Assembly: GCA_020848545.1 (NCBI GenBank)
Contig: JADLHZ010000122.1
Span: 1-64,000, forward strand
Length of the DNA: 64,000 nucleotides
Source: Deltaproteobacteria bacterium
Lineage (GTDB): Bacteria; Myxococcota; JADLHZ01
Direction of reading: 5' to 3'
The notes under the pieces are model-generated. The model was given only the letters and a program-made list of their open reading frames with translations, searched no databases and was not told where the DNA came from. Below are positions 34,496-43,986 of this stretch, one piece after another. Both the position numbers and the translations under genes were made by a program. Within the stretch, counting starts at the first letter, position 1. The number at the start of each line of letters is the position of its first letter.

Positions 34496-37420
34496 ATGCG
34501 CAAGGTCGTCGCTGCAGTCCTTTGTATAGGGCTCCTGTGGGGCGCCCCTCTGGCAGCGCAAAACCTTCCCGACGGCGCCGTCTATCCGAGCGCGATGTAC
34601 CCGGCGCCATGGAACCCTGGGCTCTGCAGCAACAACTGCACCTGGGGCAACATCACCCTGAACGCCGACATCACCGTCGCCTCCACGGATCTGACGCTGA
34701 CCTCATCGCTGACCATCCCGGCCGGCGTGACGATGACGGTGAGCGGTAGCGCGGACGTGCGCGTGACGGCAGCGGCACCGCGTCCGATCTATCCGCCGAG
34801 CGTGGAGCCGGCGAAGATTTGGATCGACGTCCACGGCCGGCTCGTCGCTACCGGGTCCAACTTTCTATCGACCGGATCGACCCTGCCTGAGCCGAAGGGC
34901 GATTGGGGCGGCATCCGCTTCTTCGGCAGTAGCACCGGCGACTTCACCGACACGTGGATCAAGAATGCCACGCAGGGGCTCTATCACGACACGACTGGCC
35001 TCGTGCGCTTCACCCGCGGCAACATCAAGCACAACCGCGTGCAACCGGGCGTTTGCGACGACTCCATCCCGGGGGCCGCCCTCGCGCGCGGCGCCGGCGT
35101 CTTCAAGAAGGGCTCGGGCCCGCTCGAGATCCTCGGCGACGTGCACATCTGGTGGAACGAAGTCATCAGCTGCGTGAACCCGCCAGACACGAACTCCCTC
35201 GATCCTAAGAGTCAGATCTTTACCTACGGCGCCGGTCTCGCCGCCGACCGCGGCAACATCTTGATCGACGGCGCGTCCTTTCAAGAGAACCTGATCGTCG
35301 CGAACAACAATCCCTTCGGCGCCGGCGTCGGCGTGCGTGAGGGGACGCCGAGTGGCGAGCTGATCACGATTCGAAACACGCGCTTCATCCAGAACTACGT
35401 GCTCGGCGGCATGGCGTTTGAAGCCGCGGGCGTGTGGTCGTATCCGTATCCCGCGGGCGGCGCCGGCATCGGGCTCTTCAACGCGACAGTGAATCTCTAC
35501 GACAACCGCTTTCAGTGGAACATCGTGCGCGGCGGCACGCGCCACGACGGCACCACGCAGTTTGGCACCTACGACAACAGCGCGGTCATCGACGACGGCT
35601 TGCCGGCGAACACCTCGGCCACGCCCGGCGCTTTCACGGCGCGGGCGCCTTCGCTCGGCGCCGCCGTGCTCATCATGAACGACTCGGTCGTGCGCATGGA
35701 GCGCAACGAGGTGATCAGCAACCTCGTGCGCAGCCGCCGCAACGGCAGCGAGAGCCCGACCACGCCCATCGAGCAATATTGGTGCGCCGGCGGCGGCATC
35801 GCGGTCGTCGACAACCCGGTGGTGACGCTGGTGAACAACTTGGTCCGGCAAAACACCGTCGGTGGCCACTGCACCGGCGGGCAAGTGAGCGGCGGCGCCG
35901 GCATCGGGCTACCGGCCGGTTACAGCTCGGCGGGCGCCGGCATCTTCTTTAGCGTCTGGGGCCTCGTGAAGTCCCGCGTCGTCGCGAACAACACGGTCGT
36001 CGGCAACGACGCGGGTCACTTCGACGCCGCCGGTATGTACGCCGAGTCCTCGGGGCCGATGACGATCATCAACAACCTGTTCTTCCAAAACGCATCGGCG
36101 GAGCAGCTCGACGTCTCGGCACCGGCGCCGCGCGGGCTCGGCCTGTTCAACCGCACCGAGATGGATTCCGGCAGCGGGCTGTCGACGATCGCCGGCAACA
36201 ACGCCTTCGAGCACGTGAGCCAGTGGCCATACGACTACTACGATACGAACGTGCCGCCGGATCCGATCACGCCGAAGGTCGATTACTACAACTACGAGAC
36301 GGCTTCGGCGGCGGTGCCGGCGGGGAACTTCGCGGTGGCGCCGGGCTTCGTCGGCGCGACGCTCGACTGGTCGTCACCGGTCTCGGACTTCAAGCTGCGC
36401 GCGACCTCGCTGATGCGTGACCTCGGCGTTGGTCCGAGTGGGCCGACCGGCGATTGGGATCAGGTTCTGCGCGATGCGCTGCCGGACGTCGGCTTCGACG
36501 AGTACATCATCGGCACGATCACCTTCGCGGCGGCCAGCGCGGCCACGGCCGAAGACGGAGGCGCCGTGACGATCACCGCGACGCTGTCCGTCCCTGCGCC
36601 GGCGGGCGGGCTCACGGTGCCGGCGGTGCGCAGCGGAACGGCGGTCGTCGGCGACGCGACGTTGTCCGGGCCGAGCTTCTTCTTCGCGGCCGGCGCGACC
36701 GGCGCGACGCTCACGCTGACACCGGTGCAAGATCCCGACGACGAGCCGGACGAAGACATCGTGCTCTCGCTCGCGCAGGCGACCCTGCCCGGCGGCTTGC
36801 TGAGCGGCGCGATCACCACGCACACGACGACGCTCGCCGACGACGATCTGCCGCTGGCGCCGACCACACCGACGGGCGCGACGGGATCTACCGGCGCGAC
36901 CGGATCGATCTTCGTCGGGCCCTCGGCGCCCGGCCTCGAAGGAGACTCCGACAGCGACGGCTTGAGCGACGCTGCCGAGACCGCGATCGGCACCTCGCCC
37001 TACGATCCCGACACCGATCACGACGGGCTCTCGGACGGCCTCGAGCTCTCGGTGACCGAGCCCGTCCCCGATCCCGACGGCGACGGCCCGCTCAATGGCA
37101 CTGACGTCGCGCTCGGCTGGTTCGTGCCCGACGCCGATCCGAGCACGCAGACGAACCCGCTCGATCCGGACACCGACGGCGGTGGCGTCGGCGATGGTGA
37201 CGAGGACCAAAACGGCAACGGCGCCGTCGACGGCAGCGAGATCGATCCGGGCCTGGGCCACGGCGGCGACGACAGGCGCCGGATGGACATGGACGGCGAC
37301 GGCATCTTCGATCTCGTCGGCACCTCGGGCGGCGGCAGCTGCGCGCAGAGCGGGCAAGGAATGTGGATCTTCATCGCATTCGCCCTCATATTGCGGCGCA
37401 TGGCTCGGAGCCGCCGCTGA
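34496..37420 (+). CDS. secreted beta-helix/Calx-beta/TSP3 protein, MYXO-CTERM-like
   Basis: A 974-residue protein with a signal peptide (VVAAVLCIGLLWGAPLAAQ). Residues ~60-620 are a right-handed parallel beta-helix: repeated short strands with N-rich turns (FQENLIVANNNPFGAGV, NNLVRQNTVGGHC, NNTVVGNDAGHFDAAGM). Residues ~675-790 resemble a Calx-beta domain (FAAASAATAEDGGAVTITAT, DEDIVLSLAQATLPGG). TSP3-type repeats follow (DSDSDGLSDAAE, DTDHDGLSDGLE). The tail (GGGSCAQSG, a helix, then RRMARSRR) fits MYXO-CTERM sorting, so it is probably surface-anchored. It may act on or bind polysaccharide. Confidence 0.85.
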   Translation: MRKVVAAVLCIGLLWGAPLAAQNLPDGAVYPSAMYPAPWNPGLCSNNCTWGNITLNADITVASTDLTLTSSLTIPAGVTMTVSGSADVRVTAAAPRPIYPPSVEPAKIWIDVHGRLVATGSNFLSTGSTLPEPKGDWGGIRFFGSSTGDFTDTWIKNATQGLYHDTTGLVRFTRGNIKHNRVQPGVCDDSIPGAALARGAGVFKKGSGPLEILGDVHIWWNEVISCVNPPDTNSLDPKSQIFTYGAGLAADRGNILIDGASFQENLIVANNNPFGAGVGVREGTPSGELITIRNTRFIQNYVLGGMAFEAAGVWSYPYPAGGAGIGLFNATVNLYDNRFQWNIVRGGTRHDGTTQFGTYDNSAVIDDGLPANTSATPGAFTARAPSLGAAVLIMNDSVVRMERNEVISNLVRSRRNGSESPTTPIEQYWCAGGGIAVVDNPVVTLVNNLVRQNTVGGHCTGGQVSGGAGIGLPAGYSSAGAGIFFSVWGLVKSRVVANNTVVGNDAGHFDAAGMYAESSGPMTIINNLFFQNASAEQLDVSAPAPRGLGLFNRTEMDSGSGLSTIAGNNAFEHVSQWPYDYYDTNVPPDPITPKVDYYNYETASAAVPAGNFAVAPGFVGATLDWSSPVSDFKLRATSLMRDLGVGPSGPTGDWDQVLRDALPDVGFDEYIIGTITFAAASAATAEDGGAVTITATLSVPAPAGGLTVPAVRSGTAVVGDATLSGPSFFFAAGATGATLTLTPVQDPDDEPDEDIVLSLAQATLPGGLLSGAITTHTTTLADDDLPLAPTTPTGATGSTGATGSIFVGPSAPGLEGDSDSDGLSDAAETAIGTSPYDPDTDHDGLSDGLELSVTEPVPDPDGDGPLNGTDVALGWFVPDADPSTQTNPLDPDTDGGGVGDGDEDQNGNGAVDGSEIDPGLGHGGDDRRRMDMDGDGIFDLVGTSGGGSCAQSGQGMWIFIAFALILRRMARSRR

Positions 37421-38844
37421 TCCTGCTCGCGCTCGTGATGACCTTGGCCGCCGACGCGCACGCCGTGAACCTGCGTGTCTCGCGCGTCGGGGCGCTCGTG
37501 CAGCACACCTCGTGCCTCGCGCGCACGGTGCAATGTCCGATCAACGCCTACGACAAGCTCTGGCTCACGCTCGGCGCCGACAAGGACGACGACGCCGCGC
37601 TCGAAGCCTGGCGCGCGATCGATCAGATCTTGCGGCGCAAGCGCTTCGGCCCCGACGCGATGGCGATGGCGTCGGCGTTTCTGATGCCACCGACCGACAT
37701 GGACGGCCACGCGCGCTTGCGCCACGAGGCCTTCGTCGCCGCCGATCTTCCGGCGCTGAAGACGGCGCTCGCGGCCTGGACGCCCGAGGCCGACAAAGCG
37801 ATCGCCGTGCTCAGCCGCTTCGAGGCGCGCTTCCTGGTGCATTGGGCCAAGGTCGGCCCGAAGCTCGACGAGCGGCGGACGTCGCTCGCGAAGTGGCAGC
37901 CCGAGCTCTCGCGCTTCTCGGCCGACGCGCGCCGCTTTCTGCTGAGCGATTGGCCGGTGGACAAGCCATTCGTGGTCTACCTCGTCGATCGACCGGACGC
38001 CGTGCGCCTCGCGCAGGCCGAGCGGATCGGCGACGGCGCCATCGTCGACGTTTCGGGCGGCGACAACTTGATCGATCTGGCGCGCGGCATCTGCGTTCAG
38101 ATCGTCAAGGCGCACTACGCCGCGGCGCCGGCGAAGACCCACCGGGATCGGCAGCGCGCGCTGTCGGCGATCGAGAGCGATGCCTTGCTCGCGGCCTACG
38201 CGCTGCTCGACGACGTGCTCGCGTACGGCCTCACGCTCGGCGAGGTGCAACGGCGCTTCGGTGAGATGCCGAAGAGCCGCTCGAACGCGCTCGTCGAACG
38301 CCTCGTGGCGAAGGTGGCGCCTACGCTCGAGGCCGCGTTCCCGACGAAGCCGCTAGACGGTGCCTTCGCGGCAGACGTCATTCGCACGATCGCTTTGGCC
38401 GAGGGCAAGGAGCTGTCGACGCCGAAGATGGCGCTGCGCTTCACCGAGGTCGCCTTCGATCGGCCGCTGACCGAGGCCCGCCGTGAGCTCACCCGCGCGC
38501 TCTCCGCCGAGCAAGTCACCGGCTACTCGCCGCTCGACGCGCCCGATGTCGTCGAGCGCATGCGGATGCGGACGACGAGCTACATGTCGGTCGTATGGTT
38601 GGTGAAACCGACCGACGTACAGCGCTTGGCCGCGCACAAGGACCTCTTCGATGAGAAGACGCTCGCCGCGATCGCGAAGCTGGCGGCGGGTGGAAAGCCC
38701 TTTTGCTACGGCGTGCGCCGGCCGGTGCCGAACCCGGCGTACGTGTTCGTCGCGACCACGACCGAGGAGTTCAAGGCGCTGTTCACTGCGTTCGCGGCGC
38801 TGCAAAAACCCTTCGTCGGCGCGATGCCAAGCGCCAGCAAGTGA
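37363..38844 (+). CDS. secreted protein of unknown function
   Basis: A protein of up to 493 residues. The start is uncertain. The GTG at 37363 gives a signal peptide (LILLALVMTLAADAHA after a long n-region) but overlaps the previous gene by 58 bases; ATG 37438 would leave only part of the signal. The mature part is helical and Ala/Asp-rich, with no motif I recognise; a possible peptidase-like fold cannot be supported. It may be co-translated with the beta-helix protein. Confidence 0.6.
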   Translation: MDLHRIRPHIAAHGSEPPLILLALVMTLAADAHAVNLRVSRVGALVQHTSCLARTVQCPINAYDKLWLTLGADKDDDAALEAWRAIDQILRRKRFGPDAMAMASAFLMPPTDMDGHARLRHEAFVAADLPALKTALAAWTPEADKAIAVLSRFEARFLVHWAKVGPKLDERRTSLAKWQPELSRFSADARRFLLSDWPVDKPFVVYLVDRPDAVRLAQAERIGDGAIVDVSGGDNLIDLARGICVQIVKAHYAAAPAKTHRDRQRALSAIESDALLAAYALLDDVLAYGLTLGEVQRRFGEMPKSRSNALVERLVAKVAPTLEAAFPTKPLDGAFAADVIRTIALAEGKELSTPKMALRFTEVAFDRPLTEARRELTRALSAEQVTGYSPLDAPDVVERMRMRTTSYMSVVWLVKPTDVQRLAAHKDLFDEKTLAAIAKLAAGGKPFCYGVRRPVPNPAYVFVATTTEEFKALFTAFAALQKPFVGAMPSASK

Positions 38845-38865
38845 TGAGGCTTCCGCAAGCCGAGA

Positions 38866-39489
38866 TCACGGGTCTTTCTTCGTGTCTGGCTTGTCGGGAT
38901 CGACCTTCTTCGGCGCGGGTGGATCTTTTTCGTCGACCAGCTCCACCTTGACCCCGACGCCGCCGATCGGGGTTTTCACGCCGGCGCTCGCCTCGACCTT
39001 GTAGATCTTCGGCATGCCGTTGTCGGACAGCCCGAAGATGCCGCGAAACACCAAGCTGCCGTCGGTGCCTGCCAGGTTGCTGCCGAAGAACTGCTGTCCC
39101 GGAATCGCCGGGAAGCTCGACGGTGTGTCGGGCGTGCTGCCGCCGCTGAACGCCCGATCGTCCGCGGCTTTCATCGCCGCTCTGAGCGACGCGTTGAGCC
39201 GCGCGGTCGCCGCCGCTTTGTCGTCGACCGGCGGCGGCATGGTGAAGCCGAGGCCCGGGACGCTGACGCTCCCGATGGGACGCAGGCCGACACTGCCGAG
39301 CTTCACGACAGGCGGCGGCGGTTGCTTCGTCGCGGGTGGATCGGTCGCCGTCGCCGCGGTCGGGACGGGTGGCTCGATCGCTTTGTCTTCCGGTTTTGGC
39401 GCGGCCTTCGGATCGGCGGGCGGCGCCTCGGCCGAAAGCGCGACTGTCGGCGGCGGCGGCGCAAGCACGGTGATCTTCGGCGGCGTCAT
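38866..39489 (-). CDS. proline-rich hypothetical protein
   Basis: A 207-residue protein. The first ~70 residues are a Pro/Ala-rich low-complexity tract (LAPPPPTVALSAEAPPADPK). A folded region follows (~95-185: ARLNASLRAAMKAADDRAF, AIPGQQFFGSNLAGTDGSLV, FRGIFGLSDNGMPKIYKVEA), then a charged Pro/Lys/Asp tail. There is no signal peptide. ATG 39489 is chosen because the longer frame would overlap the divergent RNase gene. Function unknown. Confidence 0.5.
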   Translation of the reverse strand: MTPPKITVLAPPPPTVALSAEAPPADPKAAPKPEDKAIEPPVPTAATATDPPATKQPPPPVVKLGSVGLRPIGSVSVPGLGFTMPPPVDDKAAATARLNASLRAAMKAADDRAFSGGSTPDTPSSFPAIPGQQFFGSNLAGTDGSLVFRGIFGLSDNGMPKIYKVEASAGVKTPIGGVGVKVELVDEKDPPAPKKVDPDKPDTKKDP

Positions 39490-39545
39490 CTCACGGGAGC
39501 ATACCTCGTTCGTGCGTTTTTGGGTTGCCCGGGTAAGCTCCCGGC

Positions 39546-40949
39546 ATGTCCTCATACGAAATAGAGTTTTTGGGCGCCGCGCAGACCGTGACTGGGTCCA
39601 TGCACCTCATCCGCACGCCGCACGGAACGCTGCTCCTCGACTGCGGCTTCTACCAAGGTAGGCGCCAGGAATCGCGCGAGAAGAACGCGCACTTGCCGAA
39701 GGCCGCGCTCGAAGCCGACGTCCTCTTGTTGAGCCACGCGCACGTCGACCACTCGGGCTCGATCCCGACGCTCGTCAAGCGCGGGTTTCGCGGCGACGTC
39801 TACACGACGCCGGCGACGCGCGATCTCTGCGCCCACATGCTGCGCGACTCGGCGCGCATTCAAGTCGGCGACGCCGAGTACCTGAACGAGAAGTTCAAAG
39901 ACGATCCGTCGTTTCAACGCATCGAGCCGCTCTACGACGAGCAAGACGCGATCAAAGCGTTGCGCCGCTTCGCCGCCATGCCGTACGGCAAGACGTTCTC
40001 GCCGTTGCCGGGCGTGCAGTGCACCTTCATCGACGCCGGTCACATCTTGGGCTCGGCGCAGATCCTTTTGGAGCTCGGCGAGGGGACCACGAAGAAGCGC
40101 CTGCTCTTCTCCGGCGATCTCGGGCGCAAGGGCTTGCCGATCCTGCGCGATCCGGAGACGCCCAAGGTGCCCTGCGACTACATCGTCATGGAGAGCACGT
40201 ACGGGAACCGCGTGCACGCCGACGTGCACTCGATGCACGACTCGCTCGAGCGGGTGGTGAAAGCGACGATCGCCAAGAAGGGAAAGATCGTGATCCCAGC
40301 GTTCGCGCTCGGCCGCACGCAGGAGATCGTCTTCGCGCTGAATCAGCTGAAGCATGCCGGCCGCTTGCCCGACATCCCGGTGTTCATCGACTCGCCGCTG
40401 TCCATGAACGTCACCGAAGTGTTCAAGCTGCACCCCGAGTGCTTCGACGACGAGGCGAACGAGTTCATGGACGAGCACGGCGACATCTTCAACTTCAGCG
40501 GCGTCACCTACGTGCAGTCGCGCGACGAGTCGATCGCGCTGAACCGCCTGCGCGACTCGGCGATCATCATCTCGGCGAGCGGCATGTGCGAAGCAGGGCG
40601 CGTGTTGCATCACCTGCGCAACACGATCGAGGACGAGAAGAACACGATCGTGATCGTCGGCTTCCAAGCACGGCACACGCTCGGGCGAAAGATCGTCGAG
40701 CGCCTGGCAAAGGTGAAGATCTTCGGCGTCGAGCGTTGGCTGCGCGCGGACGTCGAGGTGCTCAACGCATTCAGCGCGCACGCCGACAAGAACGAGCTCC
40801 TGTCGTTCGCGCAGACGAGCGGCAAGGACGCCAAGAAGATCTTCCTCGTCCACGGCGAGCCCGAGCAGCAGGAGCCGCTGGCGAAGGAGATGGTCTCCGC
40901 CGGCCTGGCGTCACACGTGGCGCTGCCGGGCGAAGTCTCCGCATTATAG
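39546..40949 (+). CDS. metallo-beta-lactamase/beta-CASP ribonuclease
   Basis: A 467-residue protein of the CPSF73/MBL-RNase type. The MBL part has the zinc motif SHAHVDHSG (H64, H66, D68, H69) and later DAGHILGSAQ and FSGDLGR. The beta-CASP part follows (GKIVIPAFALGRTQEIVFAL, DSPLSMNVTEVF, ISASGMCEAGRVLHHL). The C-terminal RMMBL segment is ADVEVLNAFSAHADKNELL. All main motifs are intact. Bacterial members act on RNA as endo/exonucleases; the target is unknown. Confidence 0.9.
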   Translation: MSSYEIEFLGAAQTVTGSMHLIRTPHGTLLLDCGFYQGRRQESREKNAHLPKAALEADVLLLSHAHVDHSGSIPTLVKRGFRGDVYTTPATRDLCAHMLRDSARIQVGDAEYLNEKFKDDPSFQRIEPLYDEQDAIKALRRFAAMPYGKTFSPLPGVQCTFIDAGHILGSAQILLELGEGTTKKRLLFSGDLGRKGLPILRDPETPKVPCDYIVMESTYGNRVHADVHSMHDSLERVVKATIAKKGKIVIPAFALGRTQEIVFALNQLKHAGRLPDIPVFIDSPLSMNVTEVFKLHPECFDDEANEFMDEHGDIFNFSGVTYVQSRDESIALNRLRDSAIIISASGMCEAGRVLHHLRNTIEDEKNTIVIVGFQARHTLGRKIVERLAKVKIFGVERWLRADVEVLNAFSAHADKNELLSFAQTSGKDAKKIFLVHGEPEQQEPLAKEMVSAGLASHVALPGEVSAL

Positions 40950-40962
40950 TCTGAGGAACTCT

Positions 40963-41259
40963 CTAGTCGACGTCGTTTTCCGCTTTGTAGGTCTCGCAGA
41001 ACGTCTTCAGCTTGTGCAGCGCCGACTTGTCGAACACCGCCTGGTGCTTGATGAGGAAGCTCTTCAGCTCGCGCAGCACGGCGCGGTCGGGCTTCTCCGC
41101 CTTCGCATCTTTGATGAAGATGCCGGCGTCGTTTTGATCGACGTAGCCCGACTTGGCGAGCTTCTCGAGCTTCTGCAGCAAGGTGAGCGGCGCTTCCTTG
41201 GGCGGCGCGGCTTTTTGGCCGGGCTTCAGTGGTGGCGCTTTGGGCGGCGGCGGCGGCAC
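40963..41259 (-). CDS. small Pro/Lys-rich protein
   Basis: A 98-residue protein starting with GTG, 7 bases after the Lys-rich gene upstream, so the two share a transcript. The N-terminal 25 residues are Pro/Lys-rich, followed by helices (LLQKLEKLAKSGYVDQNDAG, LRELKSFLIKHQAVFDKSAL). No family recognised. It may act with the Lys/Ala-rich protein. Confidence 0.5.
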   Translation of the reverse strand: MPPPPPKAPPLKPGQKAAPPKEAPLTLLQKLEKLAKSGYVDQNDAGIFIKDAKAEKPDRAVLRELKSFLIKHQAVFDKSALHKLKTFCETYKAENDVD

Positions 41260-41266
41260 GGCGAGC

Positions 41267-41911
41267 TCAGCCGAGGGCGCGTTCGAGGTCGGCCCAGCGC
41301 GCGATGTTGTTGAAGTAGGTGCGCTGCATCTGTTCGAGCTGCGCTGGTTGGCCGAGCGGCAGCGACAGGTCGCCGTGCGGCGCCATGCCGTCGGGGCCGA
41401 CCATGTCGCCGAGCGTCTTGTTGAGCTCCTGCAACTCGCCGACGAGCGTCTTGCCGCTGGTCTTGGCGTGGGCCTTGTGCGTGGGATCGCCGTCCGGGTT
41501 GCTCGCCTCGGCGACGACCGCTTGCACCCGCGCCGCGAGGTTGTTCATGAGCGTCTGCAGCTGGCGCGCGAAGTTGATCACCATGGTCGCCCGAGCCGGC
41601 GCCGAGCGCTTCGCCTCGTAGTCGATCGCCTTGGCCAGGGTGTCGCGGTAGCGCCGGATCGCGTCTAGCCACTGCTTATCGACGGTGCGCGCCAAGTGGC
41701 CGTGGCCGGCGCCGAGGTAGAGCGGTCCCAAGGTCGCGTTGTGATCGATCGGCGGCGGCTCGGGCTTGTGGCTCGGCCGGCTCGCTTTGGTGTTCGGCTT
41801 TGATTTGACGGTCTTCGCCGCGACCTTCGAGACCTTCGAAATCTTGGCCTTCTTCGGCGGCTGCTTTGCCGGCTTCTTGGCCGCCTTCTTCGCCTTCGTC
41901 TTTGCCGCCAT
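41267..41911 (-). CDS. Lys/Ala-rich (histone H1-like N-terminus) protein
   Basis: A 214-residue protein. The first ~45 residues are Lys/Ala-rich (MAAKTKAKKAAKKPAK and more), like bacterial histone H1-like tails that bind DNA. The rest is helical, with no family I recognise (WLDAIRRYRDTLAKAIDYEA, RATMVINFARQLQTLMNNLA). The tail suggests nucleic-acid binding; this is inference. It is followed by the small Pro/Lys protein. Confidence 0.55.
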   Translation of the reverse strand: MAAKTKAKKAAKKPAKQPPKKAKISKVSKVAAKTVKSKPNTKASRPSHKPEPPPIDHNATLGPLYLGAGHGHLARTVDKQWLDAIRRYRDTLAKAIDYEAKRSAPARATMVINFARQLQTLMNNLAARVQAVVAEASNPDGDPTHKAHAKTSGKTLVGELQELNKTLGDMVGPDGMAPHGDLSLPLGQPAQLEQMQRTYFNNIARWADLERALG

Positions 41912-42046
41912 CTCCGGGCCTCCATCGATCAGTCCGAAGTAGAGATTTTTCTACATCATAACATGCATACAATGGACGCTCAATGCAAGCATTTTGCCGT
42001 TGTCAAGACGACATCGACGAAGTAGGCCTCGGCTCGGAAAAAACCG

Positions 42047-43369
42047 ATGTCCCCGCCTGCGAGAGATCCCCCCGCCGAGCCTGCCGATCAGCCGCACGAT
42101 GTCGCGGTCTACGTGCACTTCCCTTACTGTCTGCAGAAGTGCCCTTACTGCGACTTCAACTCGTACGCGCCGAGGACCAGGGAGCCCTACGCGCCTTACA
42201 CGACGGCGGTCCTGCGTGAGCTCGACGCGCGCCTCCCGGAGATCGCCGGCGGCCGCCTGCGATCGATCTTCTTCGGAGGCGGCACGCCGAGCTTGTGGGA
42301 GCCGAGCGCGATCGCTGCCGTGCGAGAGCGCATCGAACGCGCGTTTCCCGATCGCGACGCGGCGATTGAAGTGACGCTCGAAGCCAACCCGGGCGCGGTC
42401 GAACGCGGCAAGCTCGCCGACTTCAAGGCGGCCGGGATCACCCGCGTGTCGATGGGCGTGCAAGCGCTCGACGATCGCTTGTTGAAGGCGCTCGGCCGCG
42501 TGCACGACGCAGAAGAGGCGCTCGACGCGCTCGCGATCATTCAGGCGACCGGCTTTCAGTCGCATTCGATCGATCTCATCTATGGCATCCCAGGGCAGAG
42601 GGGCATCCCGGGACAGACGCCGAGCGAGTGGCAGCGCACCCTCGACCACGTGGTTTCACTGGCTACGCCCCACGTTTCTGCATACAATCTCATCTACGAA
42701 CCAGGAACGGCTTTATACACCTGGCGGCAGAGGGGAGCGGTGACGCCGGTCGACGAGCGAGATGAGGTGGCGATGTTCGACGCCGCCTGCGAGACCTTCT
42801 CGGCGCATGGCTACGCTCAGTACGAAGTCTCGAACTACGCGCGTCACGGTCACCGATCGATCCACAATCAGCTCTACTGGCGCGCCCGTTCGTACCTCGG
42901 CGTCGGCGCCGGCGCGCACAGCGCAGTGCGCGAGGGCAAGGTGCGCGTGCGTAAAGAGAGCGCGCGCGATCCGCATCGTTACATCGCTGCGTGGAGTGAC
43001 GCGCAGACGTCGCTCGCGCTCGCGCCTGAGCCGTTCTCCATGCAAGAGCGCGTGACAGCGAGCGCCGAAGCCGACGAGCACGTGATGCTCGCGCTGCGCA
43101 CGACGGATGGTTGGGACGCGCGCACCACCGAACGCGAGCTCCGCGTGCCGGCGCTGCGCACGGCCGCCGCGATCGCAAAGACGCATGCCGACTGGTGTCG
43201 CTTCGACGGCGCGCGCCTCACGCCGACGCGGCTCGGCTTGAAAATGAACGACTCATTGATTCTGGCGACGGTGCAATTGCTAGATACGCTTGCAAATGGA
43301 CACGATCCGACCTTAGGGCACTCGTTTCCCGTTGAAAACAACGCACACGGAGGACACGGCTTTCAATGA
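42047..43369 (+). CDS. hemW: HemW-like radical SAM protein
   Basis: A 440-residue member of the HemW/coproporphyrinogen III oxidase-like radical SAM family. The [4Fe-4S] motif is C28, C32 and C35 (HFPYCLQKCPYCDF), with FGGGTPSLWEP and EANPGAV as further family motifs. HemW binds haem and delivers it to respiratory enzymes; true oxidase activity is not implied. A 6-residue microduplication (GIPGQ repeated) lies at ~180-192. The C-terminal ~30 residues (DTLANGHDPTLGHSFPVEN) are an extension beyond the usual end. The stop overlaps the next gene's ATG (ATGA). Confidence 0.85.
   Translation: MSPPARDPPAEPADQPHDVAVYVHFPYCLQKCPYCDFNSYAPRTREPYAPYTTAVLRELDARLPEIAGGRLRSIFFGGGTPSLWEPSAIAAVRERIERAFPDRDAAIEVTLEANPGAVERGKLADFKAAGITRVSMGVQALDDRLLKALGRVHDAEEALDALAIIQATGFQSHSIDLIYGIPGQRGIPGQTPSEWQRTLDHVVSLATPHVSAYNLIYEPGTALYTWRQRGAVTPVDERDEVAMFDAACETFSAHGYAQYEVSNYARHGHRSIHNQLYWRARSYLGVGAGAHSAVREGKVRVRKESARDPHRYIAAWSDAQTSLALAPEPFSMQERVTASAEADEHVMLALRTTDGWDARTTERELRVPALRTAAAIAKTHADWCRFDGARLTPTRLGLKMNDSLILATVQLLDTLANGHDPTLGHSFPVENNAHGGHGFQ
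42584..42619 (+). repeat. 18-base in-frame tandem duplication in hemW
   Basis: Two adjacent near-identical 18-base units (42584-42601 and 42602-42619, four mismatches) duplicate the GIPGQ segment. Relatives have one copy (LIYGLPGQT). Confidence 0.75.
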
Positions 43370-43893
43370 AGTTCACCCTGGAGGTCTTCATCTCGCACGG
43401 CGACAAGAACGTGGGGCTAGCCGAGCTCGCAAAAGACAAAGCGTCGTGCAAAGCCGTTTTCTCGAAGCCAGAAGAGGTCGAAGGCGCGCTGATTCCGTAC
43501 ACGAACGGAAAAGCCGGCATGGAAGTCTTCTGTGATCCGCTGTTCGCGTTGCTCGAACAATGGATCTTGAAGCTGCCGTGGTGCTTGGGCGGCGACACCG
43601 AGACCGTGTTCTTGAAAAACAGCGAGCACGCGTTCGGCTTCGAGCCGATGAGCGAGTCCCTGCAGCTCTCGTTCTACGTCGGCCAAGGCAACGAGGTCGA
43701 CGAGTACATCTTGGAGCCGGTGCCGATCATGCTCGACAGCTTCTGCGACGCGTCGATCGCAGCGGTGAAGAAGGTCCTCGCGGTCGTTCAAGACACGGCG
43801 CCTGAGGCGATGACGTCGCCGGACGTCAAGACGCTGCAAGACGCGACGAAGGAAGCCGAAAGAGCCCTTCGCGAATATCGCCACTCCCGGTAG
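43366..43893 (+). CDS. hypothetical protein coupled to hemW
   Basis: A 175-residue soluble protein of unknown function. It has alternating strands and helices (LEVFISHGDKNVGLAELAKD, MEVFCDPLFALLEQWILKLP, SLQLSFYVGQGNEVDEYIL) and a helical C-terminus. No signal peptide. The ATG overlaps the HemW stop, so co-translation is likely. Confidence 0.6.
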   Translation: MKFTLEVFISHGDKNVGLAELAKDKASCKAVFSKPEEVEGALIPYTNGKAGMEVFCDPLFALLEQWILKLPWCLGGDTETVFLKNSEHAFGFEPMSESLQLSFYVGQGNEVDEYILEPVPIMLDSFCDASIAAVKKVLAVVQDTAPEAMTSPDVKTLQDATKEAERALREYRHSR

Positions 43894-43900
43894 CTATCCG

Positions 43901-43944
43901 TTGTCAGTTTCGGCAACTGAAAACTGACGGCTGAAAACTGACAA
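43901..43944. repeat. direct and inverted CTGAAAACTGAC repeats upstream of hrcA
   Basis: Two 12-base direct repeats (43917-43928 and 43931-43942) and a perfect 10-base inverted arm pair (TTGTCAGTTT at 43901-43910, AAACTGACAA at 43935-43944) lie between the previous gene and the hrcA promoter. They could be an operator, a terminator or an intergenic dispersed repeat. No CIRCE-type sequence is visible here. Confidence 0.7.
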
Positions 43945-43950
43945 CTCGCT

Positions 43951-43980
43951 TTGACAATGGTGGCGTGCGAAAAGTACGCT
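43951..43980 (+). promoter_or_regulatory. putative promoter of hrcA-grpE-dnaK operon
   Basis: A consensus TTGACA (43951-43956) and TACGCT (43975-43980) are separated by 18 bases. A start site about 7 bases downstream would coincide with the GTG at 43987, suggesting a leaderless hrcA message. Confidence 0.5.
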
Positions 43981-43986
43981 ACCTCC

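Noticed and set aside
32270-34561. 763-codon minus-strand frame opposite the OmpA/TSP3 gene
   Set aside because: Repetitive Val/Ala/Asp/Arg composition is the complement of Asp-rich repeats; the plus strand has signal peptide, TSP3 and OmpA motifs.
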